A stretch of DNA of 64,000 nucleotides from an uncultured Eubacteriales bacterium (GTDB taxonomy: Bacteria > Bacillota > Clostridia > Christensenellales > Aristaeellaceae): the NCBI GenBank assembly GCA_900315585.1, contig OMZP01000028.1, positions 1-64,000 of the forward strand. The letters are read 5' to 3'. Below are positions 33,401 to 42,859 of this stretch, one piece after another. Each line of letters opens with the position of its first letter. Within the stretch, counting starts at the first letter, position 1. Under the pieces are notes generated by a model. It ran no database searches and was not told where the DNA came from. It was given only the letters and a program-made list of their open reading frames with translations. The position numbers were made by a program, and so were the translations under genes.

Positions 33401-34390
33401 CTAGCTCAGCCGCACGCGGGGGTCCACCGCGGCGTACAGCAGGTCGCTGATCAGGTTGCCCAGCAGCGTGAGGATGGAGATGAACGCCAGGTAGAACATG
33501 ATGAACGGGATGTCCGCCTGGGTCATGGAGGTGTAGGAGGCATAGCCGATGCCGCGGATGGAGAACAGCGTCTCCGTGATCAGCGCGCCGGAGAACAGGC
33601 CCGGCAGCGTGCCGCCCAGCATGGTCACCAGCGGGATGAAGGTATTGCGGAAGGCATGGCGGTTGATGACCTTCTTCTCCGGCACGCCCTTGGCGCGGGC
33701 GGTGCGGATGTAGTCGGCGCTGAGGACCTCCAGCATATTGGTACGGGTGTAGCGCATCAGGCCGCCGATGGAGATGATCGTCAGTGTGATCAACGGCAGC
33801 ACGAAATGCTTGGCCACATCCAGGAATTTCCCGAATTGAGAGAGCGTCAGGTAGTCCCGGCCCTGCATGCCCGACAGATCGAACCAGCCGAGCTTGACCG
33901 AGAACACATACTTGAGCACCGTCGCGACAAAGAAGGTGGGCATCGAAATGCACACCATGGCCACCACGGTGGTGAAATAATCCGTGAAGCTGTACTGCTT
34001 CCGGGCCGCTGTGATGCCCAGCGGAATGGCGATGAGGATCTCAAAGATAAAGGACACAAAGCCCAGCGCAAAGCTGTACCAGACCGTGTTATGGAACTCC
34101 TGGGTGACGGGGATCGTCCAGGCCCAGCTGTCGCCCCAGTTGCCCCTGACGGCGTTGCCCAGCCACACAAAATAGCCCTGGACCACGCCCTTGTCCATGC
34201 CGTATTGCGCGTTCAGATCGGCCAGCCATTCGGCATAGCTCTTCGTCGCGCCGGGGCGGGACGCCAATTCCCGCGCCTTGGTCTCCACGTAACCGGAGGG
34301 CATGTTGTACATCAGCACATAGATGATGAACATGACGAAGAACAGTATCAAAACGCTGTAGAGCAGGCGTTTGACCGTATACTTCAGCAT
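33401..34390 (-). CDS. oppB: Oligopeptide ABC transporter permease (OppB-like)
   Basis: A 329-residue membrane permease with about six hydrophobic segments. It begins MLKYTVKRLLYSVLILFFVM. The EAA region (DYIRTARAKGVPEKKVINRHAFRN near 230-250) and the end TLLGNLISDLLYAAVDPRVRLS are typical of OppB. The loop between TM1 and TM2 is longer than usual (residues about 35-95). The ATG is preferred over an in-frame GTG four codons upstream. Ten bases separate it from oppC. It is separated from the binding-protein gene by a 480-base block of repeats. Confidence 0.92.
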   Translation of the reverse strand: MLKYTVKRLLYSVLILFFVMFIIYVLMYNMPSGYVETKARELASRPGATKSYAEWLADLNAQYGMDKGVVQGYFVWLGNAVRGNWGDSWAWTIPVTQEFHNTVWYSFALGFVSFIFEILIAIPLGITAARKQYSFTDYFTTVVAMVCISMPTFFVATVLKYVFSVKLGWFDLSGMQGRDYLTLSQFGKFLDVAKHFVLPLITLTIISIGGLMRYTRTNMLEVLSADYIRTARAKGVPEKKVINRHAFRNTFIPLVTMLGGTLPGLFSGALITETLFSIRGIGYASYTSMTQADIPFIMFYLAFISILTLLGNLISDLLYAAVDPRVRLS

Positions 34391-34439
34391 CGTGCTTCCC
34401 ACTTTCTGAAAGGGTTTCCCCTGGAATGAGTTTCAGTCT

Positions 34440-34555
34440 CCAAACAACCCCTCCGCCGACTTCGTCGGCGCCTCCTCTTGCACAGGGGAGGCTTTCGGGG
34501 TATGTTCCCGGCTCCCCTGTGTAAGGGGAGCTGTCAGCCGCAGGCTGACTGATAC
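34440..34555. repeat. Palindromic repeat (family C)
   Basis: ACAACCCCTCCGCCGACTTC at one end, and arms CTTGCACAGGGGAGGC and CCCCTGTGTAAGGGGAGC inside. It lies in the gap between oppA and oppB. Confidence 0.7.
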
Positions 34556-34680
34556 TAAGCTCAATTAAAATATATACAGATGTGGAGTGGATTTTTCGTT
34601 CTGGCAACGCAGAGCGGAGGGAGGCGATGCAGCGCATCGTTGACCGCAGCGATGCTAAGCCAGAACAGCGTCTCCGCAAT
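34552..34680. repeat. Dispersed repeat family E, diverged copy
   Basis: Begins GATACTAAGCTCAATTAAAA and continues with GTGGAGTGGATTTTTCGTTC and the GCGATGCAGCGCATCG hairpin. Both terminal repeats are degraded. Confidence 0.75.
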
Positions 34681-34759
34681 GACCAGTCACATCATACAAC
34701 CAACTGCATGAACGGAGGGAAGCCCCTCCATTCATGCAGGGCATCAATGGATTGATTAT

Positions 34760-34860
34760 GGTTTTAGGATTCTTCGACTTCGGCTGCGCCTCCGCTCAGA
34801 ATGACAGCACAATCATTGTCATCCTGAGCGAAGCGCCAGCGGAGTCGAAGGATCTTTGGC
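34760..34860. repeat. Family B palindrome after oppA
   Basis: GGATTCTTCGACTTCGGCTG faces GCGAAGCGCCAGCGGAGTCG, with TCATTCTGAGC-type arms in between. The stretch 34681-34759 before it shows only a small CTCCATTCATGCAGG/CATGAACGGAGG pairing that may act as a terminator. Confidence 0.6.
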
Positions 34861-34869
34861 ACTTTTGTC

Positions 34870-37128
34870 TTACTTGACAGCCTGGGTCTCGATCTCGGCG
34901 TACCAGTTCCAGTAGGGGGTCATGTCCTGCGGAATGGTGTCGATGTCGACGCGCTCGGTGGAATAGGTGGTGCACTCCTTGCGCTGATACAGCGGCAGCT
35001 CGCAGCCCCAGTCCATGATGATCTCCATGGCGTCCTTGTAGATGCTCTTGCGCTCCTCGGTGTCGGCGCTGCTGCGGCCGGCCTTGATCAGAGCGTCCAG
35101 ATCAGCGTCGTCCAGGGAGTAGTGGTTGGAGTTGGTGCCGTTGCCGTGGGCGTTTTCGCTGGAGTAGACCTGGGTCATATCCGGGTCGACGGTGCTCTGC
35201 CAGGCGGCGGCCCACATCATGGCGGTGTTGCTCTCCAGGGCGTTGTTCCACACGCTGGTGCCAACGTCGTTCACCTGCAGGGTGATGCCCAGCTCGCCCA
35301 GCACGTTGCTGGCGGCCACGGCCACGCCGTAGGCGGGGTGATCCTGCTGGCCCGCGCCGGGGATCATGACCTCGTAGGTGTCGGTGACGTCGGTGAACTT
35401 GCCGGTCTCCTCGTCGAAGTTGAAGCCCGCGGCCTTGAAGTAGCCGATGGCGGCCTGCTTGGCGGCCTCGTAACGCTGTTCCTCGCTCATGGAAGCATCG
35501 TAGATGTCGTTGCCGTCCACGTCCACGGAGTAGGCGTTCCTGTAGCCCTCGTCGGCCGGCTTGGGAGCGGCCCAGGAGGTGTTGGAGATGGGATACTGGA
35601 TGACGGCGGCGCGATCGCCGTAGTAGGAGTTGATGACGGTGTCGCGGTAGACGGAGAACAGGGTCATGAAGCCCTTGCGCAGCGCCTTGGAGGCGTCGGA
35701 GGCGGGCTCGCCGCCCACGTTCACCAGGTCGGCGTTGATGCCCAGGTAGCCGTAGCCGCGATAGTCCACCAGCACGGTGTGGATGGTCTCGCCGGCCAGC
35801 TCGCCGTTGGCGTTGGCGTCCTGGATGGCCTTCACGGTGTCCTCGTTGATGGAGGGCGCCGCGATGTCGAAGCTGCCGGTGATGATGCCGGGCACATAGT
35901 CGCTGTCCACGGACTCCTGCATCAGCAGGGTGGCGACCTTGGGCTCGCCCTTATAGTAGTAGGGGTTGGCCTTCAGGGTCACGACGCCGTTGGCATAGCC
36001 GTCGAACACATAGGGGCCGCAGCCGAGGGGCTCGCTGTTCTTGGCCTTCACGCCGGACAGATCGCCCTTGGTGAAGCCGAACTGGTTGTTGTCATAGTCG
36101 TACATGGCGGGATCGCCGTAGTAGTGCAGGGGCACCACGGTGAAGGCCATGTTGTAGATGGCGGTGGCGTCGTACTCGGTCATGTGCACGGTCATGCTGT
36201 AGTCGCCGGTCCTGACGATGCCCGCGATGTTGGCGGCGCTGTCGCCGGTGTCCACGCCGGTCTCGTAATCGGCGCCCAGGGCGGCGATGGTCAGCTGCAG
36301 GCGGTTGGAGCCGGCGCTCTCAGTGGCCTCGGCCTCCTCCACGGTGTCATAGGCGGCCACGATGGCATCCCAGAAATCGTAGGCGGTGGCGTCCTCGGCC
36401 AGCTCGAAGCCCCAGTTGGCAGCGCAGGCGGCCACGGAGTCCTCGGGAGCGTTGTAGCCGTTGGAGATGCAGTAGTCGCAGATCTCCTGGGCGAAGGCCG
36501 CGCCGGCTTCCTCGTTGTAGAACTTCCAGAACTCGTTGTACTGCTCCTCGGTGTAGAGGTTGTTTTCAACGTAGCCCTCGCCCTCGCCGTCGGCAAAGAT
36601 CTTGTTGCCGCGGCTGTCCATGCCGCTGCGATAGGCTTCCATGCCCTCGATGGGCAGGGCGTAGATGGTGGAAGAGCCGTCGTAGGTGGGATCGGACAGC
36701 ACATAGATGCCAAAGATGACATCGTCGATGGTGGCGGGCTCGCCGTCGGAGAACTTGATGTCGTCGCGCATGGTCAGGTTGTAATCCACGCTGCCGTCGT
36801 CGTTCTGCACGACTTCGACGTTGCCCATGCCCTTGTATTCATAGCCGTTGCCGTTGTAGTCCACGGTCTCGCCGTCGATGCCGTTGTTGATGATGGCGCC
36901 GCCGCGGTCCGCCTGCAGCAGCAGGGCCTGGGTCAGGTCGACGACCTCCATGTCATAGGCAGTGGTCGCAAAGAAGGGGCTGAACTTCTGGCCGAAGGTG
37001 GCGGTGGCGTACACCATGGTGCCTTCAGCCCGCTCCTCGGCCGCTTCCTCAGCCACGCCGCCGATGGTCAGCGCGCAAGCCAGGATCAGCGCGAGAACGA
37101 GCGCAAGAAGCTTGTTCAGGTTGCTCAT
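34870..37128 (-). CDS. oppA: Oligopeptide ABC transporter substrate-binding protein (OppA-like)
   Basis: Large extracellular peptide receptor of family 5. The 752-residue protein has a signal peptide (MSNLNKLLALVLALILACALTIG) with a cysteine at position 18 that is not in a good lipobox. Core motifs are YNLTMRDDIKFSDGEPATIDDVIFG, GNGYEYKGMGN, GCGPYVFDGYANGVVTLKANPYYYKGEP and a C-terminal ARSSADTEERKSIYKDAMEIIMDWGCELPLYQR block (split here for length: ends ELPLYQR). It is about 200 residues longer than many OppA proteins because of an extra acidic region (about 190-300). AAGGAGGAAAC precedes the ATG. Confidence 0.92.
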   Translation of the reverse strand: MSNLNKLLALVLALILACALTIGGVAEEAAEERAEGTMVYATATFGQKFSPFFATTAYDMEVVDLTQALLLQADRGGAIINNGIDGETVDYNGNGYEYKGMGNVEVVQNDDGSVDYNLTMRDDIKFSDGEPATIDDVIFGIYVLSDPTYDGSSTIYALPIEGMEAYRSGMDSRGNKIFADGEGEGYVENNLYTEEQYNEFWKFYNEEAGAAFAQEICDYCISNGYNAPEDSVAACAANWGFELAEDATAYDFWDAIVAAYDTVEEAEATESAGSNRLQLTIAALGADYETGVDTGDSAANIAGIVRTGDYSMTVHMTEYDATAIYNMAFTVVPLHYYGDPAMYDYDNNQFGFTKGDLSGVKAKNSEPLGCGPYVFDGYANGVVTLKANPYYYKGEPKVATLLMQESVDSDYVPGIITGSFDIAAPSINEDTVKAIQDANANGELAGETIHTVLVDYRGYGYLGINADLVNVGGEPASDASKALRKGFMTLFSVYRDTVINSYYGDRAAVIQYPISNTSWAAPKPADEGYRNAYSVDVDGNDIYDASMSEEQRYEAAKQAAIGYFKAAGFNFDEETGKFTDVTDTYEVMIPGAGQQDHPAYGVAVAASNVLGELGITLQVNDVGTSVWNNALESNTAMMWAAAWQSTVDPDMTQVYSSENAHGNGTNSNHYSLDDADLDALIKAGRSSADTEERKSIYKDAMEIIMDWGCELPLYQRKECTTYSTERVDIDTIPQDMTPYWNWYAEIETQAVK

Positions 37129-37194
37129 GTTACTGTTTCCTCCTTGAAAAATATTATTATACGCATCTGGGTGCGATATAATACGAAGGTTTAT

Positions 37195-37303
37195 GCCGAC
37201 AATCTCTCCGGCGCTGCGCGCCACCTCCCTTTGCACAAGGGAGGCTTTGGGCTCCCCTGTGTAAGGGGAGCTGTCGCCAAAGGCGACTGAGGGGTTGTCT
37301 TAG
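37195..37303. repeat. Palindromic repeat (family C)
   Basis: GACAATCTCTCCGGCGC and GACTGAGGGGTTGTC at the ends; CCCTTTGCACAAGGGAGG and CTCCCCTGTGTAAGGGGAG inside. It lies between the unknown membrane gene and oppA and ends at the stop region of the former. Confidence 0.7.
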
Positions 37304-37849
37304 TTATGATGGCGTCCGCGAAGCCACGCACTTCACCCGCTTCCACAGCCGGTGGTTGTGCCAGCCGACGCCAAAAAGCAACGCGGCGCAGGCGGCGAAG
37401 ATGAGGTCTCCGGTCAGCAGTTCCGCCCCGCGGGCCCAATTCACGCCCTCTCCGATCAGCGCCGCGGCGCTCAGCAGCATCGTGAAGAACGAGCAGGCCG
37501 GGCAGCGGTTCTCCAGCTGGTCCGCGTGGCGATGCTCCAGGGGCTCCTTTGCACGGAGAGCCCGGGCCACCGCGCCGATCATCAGCGCCAGGGGCAGCGC
37601 GACAAAGGCAAAGGGCAGCGCCACCCACCAGGCGCGGGTGGCCGCCGACAGGGGCGTCAGCGCGCCCAAGAAGGCCAGCCAACCCATCCCGCAGGCGACC
37701 AGCGCCCGGGTCAATACCCCGCGGGCCGCTTCCCCGCCCGCCGCAAACACATAGTCCGCGCCGATGTATTCATAATCCGTTCGGATGCGGCCCCGCTGGT
37801 CGATGCTCTCCACCAGGCGATAGTCGCCCACATATCGGTTTCTCGACAC
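37304..37849 (-). CDS. Membrane protein of unknown function
   Basis: A 181-residue protein with a polar N-terminus (YRLVESIDQRGRIRTDYEYIGADY), then four predicted hydrophobic segments (about 50-68, 74-93, 118-136, 144-163). CPAC at 115-118 could be a redox or metal pair. No family was recognised. It has its own promoter 55 bases upstream and is followed by a repeat. Confidence 0.75.
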   Translation of the reverse strand: MSRNRYVGDYRLVESIDQRGRIRTDYEYIGADYVFAAGGEAARGVLTRALVACGMGWLAFLGALTPLSAATRAWWVALPFAFVALPLALMIGAVARALRAKEPLEHRHADQLENRCPACSFFTMLLSAAALIGEGVNWARGAELLTGDLIFAACAALLFGVGWHNHRLWKRVKCVASRTPS

Positions 37850-37902
37850 GCTGCCTCCGAAGCCCCGTCGCCGGGAACTCGCCTATTTTATAATCACAGT
37901 TG

Positions 37903-37931
37903 ATTATACCATAAATCCCGGGCAATGACAA
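37903..37931 (-). promoter_or_regulatory. Promoter of the 181-residue membrane-protein gene
   Basis: Minus strand TTGTCA, 17-base spacer, TATAAT. Divergent from the promoter at 37965-37993. Confidence 0.75.
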
Positions 37932-37964
37932 TACCAAAATGAGGTCAAATGGTGACGTTATCAC

Positions 37965-37993
37965 TTTACTTTCCGTTCATCGGCTGATATAAT
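37965..37993 (+). promoter_or_regulatory. Promoter of the PNPOx-like/DUF362 pair
   Basis: TTTACT, 17-base spacer, TATAAT. A GTGACGTTATCAC palindrome lies just before the -35 (37952-37964) and could be an operator. Confidence 0.65.
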
Positions 37994-38025
37994 GAATACA
38001 ACTGAAATGATAGGAGGTCTTTGAG

Positions 38026-38418
38026 ATGCAGGAAGTTTATGAGTTTCTGAAAAAGTGCGGCACCTACTACCTGGCCACCGTGGAGGGCGACCAGCCCCGG
38101 GTGCGCCCCTTCGGCACGGTGGACATCTTCGAGGGCAGGCTCTACATCCAGACCGGCAAGGTCAAGGACGTGTCCAAACAGCTCCAGGCCAACCCGAAGG
38201 CCGAGATCTGCGCCTTTGCGGACGGCAGGTGGCTGCGCGTGGCGGGCAGGCTGGTGCGGGACGACCGCGTCGAGGCCAAGCGGCACATGCTGGACAGCTA
38301 TCCCTCGCTGAAGGCCATGTATTCCGCCGAGGACGACAACACCGAGGTGCTCTATTTCACCGACGCCACCGCCACCTTCTCCAGCTTCACCGAAGCGCCG
38401 AGAACCATTCATTTTTAA
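38026..38418 (+). CDS. Pyridoxamine 5'-phosphate oxidase-like flavoprotein
   Basis: A 130-residue split-barrel protein that probably binds FMN. YEFLKKCGTYYLATVEGDQPRVRPFGTVDIFEGRLYIQT is the typical N-terminal block (shown here in the usual order YYLAT-VRPFGT-LYIQT). ADGRWLRVAGRLVRDDRVEAK follows. Relatives include general stress protein 26-like and NimA-like proteins; the reaction is not assigned. AGGAGGTCTTTGAG precedes the ATG. It is co-transcribed with the DUF362 gene 12 bases downstream. Confidence 0.85.
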   Translation: MQEVYEFLKKCGTYYLATVEGDQPRVRPFGTVDIFEGRLYIQTGKVKDVSKQLQANPKAEICAFADGRWLRVAGRLVRDDRVEAKRHMLDSYPSLKAMYSAEDDNTEVLYFTDATATFSSFTEAPRTIHF

Positions 38419-38430
38419 GGAGGAACGCCC

Positions 38431-39495
38431 ATGTCCGAAAAGATTCCCGGAACCGGCGGCGAACGCTATGTGCCCTATGCCGAGCGCACCGGCAACGAAT
38501 CCATCGTCTATTTCACCCGCGACCTGTCCGCCGAGGGCATCAAGAAGCTGTACCGGCGGGTAAACGGCCGCATCCAGGGCAAGGTGGCCCTGAAACTGCA
38601 CACCGGCGAGCAGTACGGCCCGAACATCATCCCCAGCGCCTGGGTGAAGGAGTTCATGGCCAGCGAACTGCCCGACGCCACCATCGTGGAGACCAACACC
38701 TTCTACGAGGGCGACCGGGACACCACCGAAAAGCACCGCGAGACCCTGAAAATCAACGGCTGGGACTTCTGCCCGGTGGACATCACCGACGAGTTCGGCA
38801 CGGCGGATCTGCTGGTGCTGGGCGGCAAATGGTTCGACCACATGAGCGTGGGCCGGGAGCTGCCCAAGTACGACTCCCTGGTGGTGCTGACCCACTTCAA
38901 GGGCCACACCATGGGCGGCTTCGGCGGCAGCAACAAGAACATCGGCATCGGCTGCGCCGACGGCAAGATCGGCAAGAAGATGATCCACCAGGCCGCGGGC
39001 AGCGACGACCAATGGAGCATCGCCGAGGAGGAGCTGATGGAGCGCATGACCGAGAGCACCAAGGCCACCGTGGACTACTTCGGCAAGAAGACCTGCTTCA
39101 TCAACGCCATGCGCAACATCTCCGTGTCCTGCGACTGCGAGGGCTGCCTGGCCGAGCCGGTGGTGACGCCGGACATCGGCATCCTGGCCTCCAACGACAT
39201 CCTGGCCGTGGACCAGGCCTGCGTGGATTTGATCTACGCCCTGAAGGACGAGGACGGCGCGGCCATGCGGGAGCGCATCGAGAGCCGCCACGGCCATCAC
39301 CAGCTGGCCTATATGTACGAGCTGGGCATGGGCAACCGGAAGTACCTGCTGCTGGACATCGACCACGAGGACGCGCCCATCCGCCCCGCCGACGCCGTGG
39401 CGAACGTGGTGCCCTTCGTGGAGGATCCCAAGGTGGCCGAGCGCCGCATGAAGGCCCTGGCCGCCCTGGCGGAAGCGGAAGCGGCGAAGGAATAA
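38431..39495 (+). CDS. DUF362 domain protein
   Basis: A 354-residue soluble protein of the DUF362 family. Key blocks are GKVALKLHTGEQYGPNIIPS, ATIVETNTFYEGDRDTT, LVVLTHFKGHTMGGFGGSNKNIGIG and NDILAVDQACVDLIY. ISVSCDCEGC (near 230) supplies three cysteines. Many DUF362 proteins carry a ferredoxin domain; none is seen here. The family function is poorly known. The tight pairing with a flavin-binding-like protein suggests a small redox unit (inference). GGAGGAACGCCC precedes the ATG. Confidence 0.85.
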   Translation: MSEKIPGTGGERYVPYAERTGNESIVYFTRDLSAEGIKKLYRRVNGRIQGKVALKLHTGEQYGPNIIPSAWVKEFMASELPDATIVETNTFYEGDRDTTEKHRETLKINGWDFCPVDITDEFGTADLLVLGGKWFDHMSVGRELPKYDSLVVLTHFKGHTMGGFGGSNKNIGIGCADGKIGKKMIHQAAGSDDQWSIAEEELMERMTESTKATVDYFGKKTCFINAMRNISVSCDCEGCLAEPVVTPDIGILASNDILAVDQACVDLIYALKDEDGAAMRERIESRHGHHQLAYMYELGMGNRKYLLLDIDHEDAPIRPADAVANVVPFVEDPKVAERRMKALAALAEAEAAKE

Positions 39496-39499
39496 TCCA

Positions 39500-39685
39500 A
39501 AGCCTTCCCCTTTGGGGAAGGTGGCCGAGCACAGCGAGGTCGGATGAGGTCTTTTACGGATGCCTCGCGCCGTTGACACTATAGAAGGGCTGTGCCATCT
39601 TCAAAGCAAAGGCGCGAAACGTTTGATTTGAGACCTCATCCGTCATTTGCTTCGCAAATGCCACCTTCCCCATAGGGGAAGGCTT
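39500..39685. repeat. 186-bp element with 26-bp terminal inverted repeats
   Basis: The end arms (39500-39525 and 39660-39685) are complementary at 25 of 26 positions, and each is itself a CCTTCCCC/GGGGAAGG hairpin. A second inner pair is GATGAGGTCT/AGACCTCATC. It follows the DUF362 stop by four bases and ends in a T-run, so it can act as a terminator. It has no coding capacity. Confidence 0.85.
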
Positions 39686-39744
39686 TTTTATGGCTTCCTC
39701 CCCGCTTCCCATTGCGAACTTTCCATTAAAAATCGCCCCATCCC

Positions 39745-39773
39745 TTGCTTTTGGATCGCTTTAACACTATAAT
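39745..39773 (+). promoter_or_regulatory. Promoter of the second amino-acid importer
   Basis: TTGCTT, 17-base spacer, TATAAT, about 55 bases before the binding-protein start codon. Confidence 0.78.
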
Positions 39774-39826
39774 ATAGTAAATTTACCTCCACGTTCAGCG
39801 ACGCGGAGGAAAAAGGAGTAATCATC

Positions 39827-40624
39827 ATGAAGAAGATCGTTACCATCGTTCTGGCTGCCCTGATGCTGCTGTCCGCCTGCGCCTTCGCCGAGGGCACCTT
39901 CCGCGTGGGCATGGAGTGCGACTATCCTCCCTTCAACTGGACCCAGGTGGAGGCCGACGAAAACGCGGTGCCCATCGACGGCGGCATGGGCTATGCCGGC
40001 GGCTATGACGTGGAAATCGCAAAGCGGATCGCCGAGGGCCTGGACAAGGAGCTGGTGATCTGCAAGATCGAGTGGGACGGCCTGATCCCCGCCCTGAACG
40101 CCGACCAGATCGACGCCGTGATCGCGGGCATGTCTCCCACCGCCGAGCGCAAGATCACCGTGGACTTCACCGACGCCTATTACAACAGCGACCTCGTGGT
40201 CGTGGTCCGCGCCGACAGCGACTATGCCAAGGCTGAGACCCTTTCTGACTTCGCCGGTGCGAAGATCACCGCCCAGCTGAACACCTTCCACTACACCGTG
40301 CTGGATCAGCTGGAGGGCATCATCCAGATGCCGGCCATGGAGACCTTCCCGGCCATGATCACCGCCCTGAACTCCGGCGCCATCGACGGCTACATCTCCG
40401 AGCGCCCCGGCGCGGTTTCCGCCGTGGCGGCCAACGCGGGCCTGACCTTCGTCACCCCCGGCTTCGTGGCCAGCGAAGAGGACACCTCCATCGCCGTCGC
40501 CCTGAAGCAGGGCCAGCCGGAGCTGATCGAGCAGATCAACGGCATCCTCGCCGGCATCGACGCCGACGCCCGCAACGAGCTGATGGACAGCGCCGTGCTG
40601 AACCAGCCGGTTTCCGCTGAATAA
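39827..40624 (+). CDS. Amino-acid ABC transporter substrate-binding lipoprotein
   Basis: A 265-residue family 3 solute-binding protein. The signal sequence ends in a clear lipobox (LLSAC, Cys17), so the mature protein should be lipid-anchored. Ligand-site blocks are TFRVGMECDYPPFNW, GGYDVEIAKRIAEGLD, DQIDAVIAGMSPTAERK and VVVRADSDY. An insertion (TQVEADENAVPIDGGMGYAG) near 37-56 lengthens the first lobe. AAAAAGGAG precedes the ATG. Together with the permease and ATPase downstream it forms a second complete amino-acid importer. The substrate is not known. Confidence 0.93.
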   Translation: MKKIVTIVLAALMLLSACAFAEGTFRVGMECDYPPFNWTQVEADENAVPIDGGMGYAGGYDVEIAKRIAEGLDKELVICKIEWDGLIPALNADQIDAVIAGMSPTAERKITVDFTDAYYNSDLVVVVRADSDYAKAETLSDFAGAKITAQLNTFHYTVLDQLEGIIQMPAMETFPAMITALNSGAIDGYISERPGAVSAVAANAGLTFVTPGFVASEEDTSIAVALKQGQPELIEQINGILAGIDADARNELMDSAVLNQPVSAE

Positions 40625-40629
40625 CGCTT

Positions 40630-40795
40630 ATAATTGGGAATGAGGAATTAGGAATTAGGAATTGTGGTGCAAATTCTGACGAATTTGTTCGATTGACAAA
40701 GAGTAACGCATTGGGTATTCTCTTTAATGAAATCCGTAAGGATTTCTACCACCATTCCTCATCCCTCATTCCTCATTCCTCATTTTTGCAAGAAA
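40630..40795. repeat. Family A repeat after the binding-protein gene
   Basis: GAATGAGGAATTAGGAATTAG and the facing CTCATTCCTCATTCCTCATT are tandem arms. An inner copy of AAATCCGTAAGGATTT marks the usual centre. TTGACAAAGAG in the middle resembles a -35, but no -10 follows at the right distance. It starts just past the stop codon at 40624. Confidence 0.75.
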
Positions 40796-40808
40796 GGTAT
40801 GATCGACA

Positions 40809-41592
40809 ATGCCAACCGCGCAATCGGGATTCTTTGAATGGGTCTGGTTCTTCCTGAGGACCTACGGCGGGCTGTTCCTGCAGGGCGCGGGCGTGACGCT
40901 GCTGATCGCCCTGACGGGCACGCTGACGGGCTTCGTCATCGGCCTGGGCGTGGGCTACGTGCGCGCCAAGCCCAACGACAGGGAGAACGGCGCCCTGCGC
41001 TACTGGCTGCGGAAGATCGTCCGGGGGCTGCTGGGCGTGTACATCGAGGTGTTCCGCTCCACGCCCATGATCGTGCAGGCCATGGTCATCTTCTACGGCA
41101 TGTCCGCGGTGTTCCATGTGAACCTGCCCCACCTGCTGGCGGGCTACATCATCGTGTCCATCAACACCGGCGCGTACCTGTCGGAAATCGTCCGCGGCGG
41201 CATCCAGTCCGTGGACCCCGGCCAGCAGGAGGCCGCCCTGGCCATCGGCATGACCTACGGCCAGAGCATGCTGAACGTGGTGCTGCCCCAGGCCATCCGA
41301 AACATCCTGCCGGCGCTGGGCAACGAGTTCGTGGTGAACATCAAGGACACCTCCGTGCTGAACGTCATTTCCGTGACCGAGCTGTTCTTCGTGTCCAAGA
41401 GCGCGGCGGGCACCTACTTCAAGTATTACGAGGTCTTCTTCATCACCGCCTGCGTCTACTTCGTAATGACCTTCACCGTCACCCGCATCCTGCGCTGGCT
41501 GGAGAAGAAGATGGACGGCCCGGAAAACTACGCCATCCACGGCTCCCAGACCGTGCCCAGCGTGGAGCTGATCAACAAGGGAGGCGACCAGA

Positions 41593-41600
<8 letters not shown>
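40809..41600 (+). CDS. Polar amino-acid ABC transporter permease
   Basis: A 263-residue permease of the HisMQ/GlnP family with about five membrane segments. [24 protein letters not shown] is the first; [18 protein letters not shown] is the conserved block. The EAA loop is [24 protein letters not shown], followed by [18 protein letters not shown]. The N-terminal region is about 40 residues longer than in the first importer. AGAAAGGTATG precedes the ATG. It overlaps the ATPase gene by 8 bases. Confidence 0.92.
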
Positions 41601-42348
<748 letters not shown>

Positions 42349-42356
42349 AGCATAAC

Positions 42357-42391
42357 AAAACGCTGAATGACAGATTGCCATTCAGCGTTTT
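42357..42391. terminator. Bidirectional terminator between the importer and fabZ
   Basis: CGCTGAATG and CATTCAGCG form a 9-bp stem around a nine-base loop, with AAAA before and TTTTTGTTTT after. It serves the convergent genes on both strands. Confidence 0.85.
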
Positions 42392-42403
42392 TGTTTTGCT
42401 TCT

Positions 42404-42832
42404 TTATTTCGCGATCATGAACATGAACTCGCCGGAGGCGCAGACCTGGTCCTCGACCCTGGCCTCGCCCTTGACGACGAAGAGCGTACCCTTGCTGCGC
42501 ACCAGTTCGGAATGGACCGTGATGGTGTCGCCGGGGCGCACCGGGCGGCGGAAGCGCACGCTGTTGATGCCCGCGTAGTAGGGCGTGCCGCCGGGAATTG
42601 CGTCCTTCATCAGCATGCAGGAGGCCTGGGCGATGATCTCGCACTGGATGACCCCCGGCACCACCGGGTTGCCCGGGAAGTGGCCCCGCAGGAAGAACTC
42701 GTCGCCGCGGACGTGGTAGACGCCCTCCGCCGTGCCGTCCTCCAGCAGCGCCGCCTCGTCCAGCAGCGCCATGTCGTCGCGGTGGGGAAGAATTTGCGCG
42801 ATTTGCTCGCGGTTCAGGCGTTCGCTTGACAT
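42404..42832 (-). CDS. fabZ: 3-hydroxyacyl-ACP dehydratase FabZ
   Basis: Dehydrates 3-hydroxyacyl-ACP in each elongation cycle. The 142-residue hot-dog fold protein has ILPHRDDMALLDEA near the start, FFLRGHFPGNPVVPG with the catalytic His51, and VIQCEIIAQAS with Glu65. Its length is typical. GGGAGGCAAACAC precedes the ATG; upstream in-frame codons are repeat-derived. Last gene of the fatty-acid operon, separated from fabF by a 340-base repeat array. Confidence 0.95.
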   Translation of the reverse strand: MSSERLNREQIAQILPHRDDMALLDEAALLEDGTAEGVYHVRGDEFFLRGHFPGNPVVPGVIQCEIIAQASCMLMKDAIPGGTPYYAGINSVRFRRPVRPGDTITVHSELVRSKGTLFVVKGEARVEDQVCASGEFMFMIAK

Positions 42833-42859
42833 GTGTTTGCCTCCCATGGATTTGTATTT

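Noticed and set aside
37129..37194. Strong promoter for oppA
   Set aside because: A TATAAT is present on the minus strand, but no acceptable -35 lies 16-18 bases away, so no promoter feature was listed.
40660..40710. Promoter for the amino-acid permease gene inside the repeat
   Set aside because: TTGACA is present in the repeat centre, but no -10 follows at a usable distance, and read-through from the binding-protein gene is the simpler explanation.
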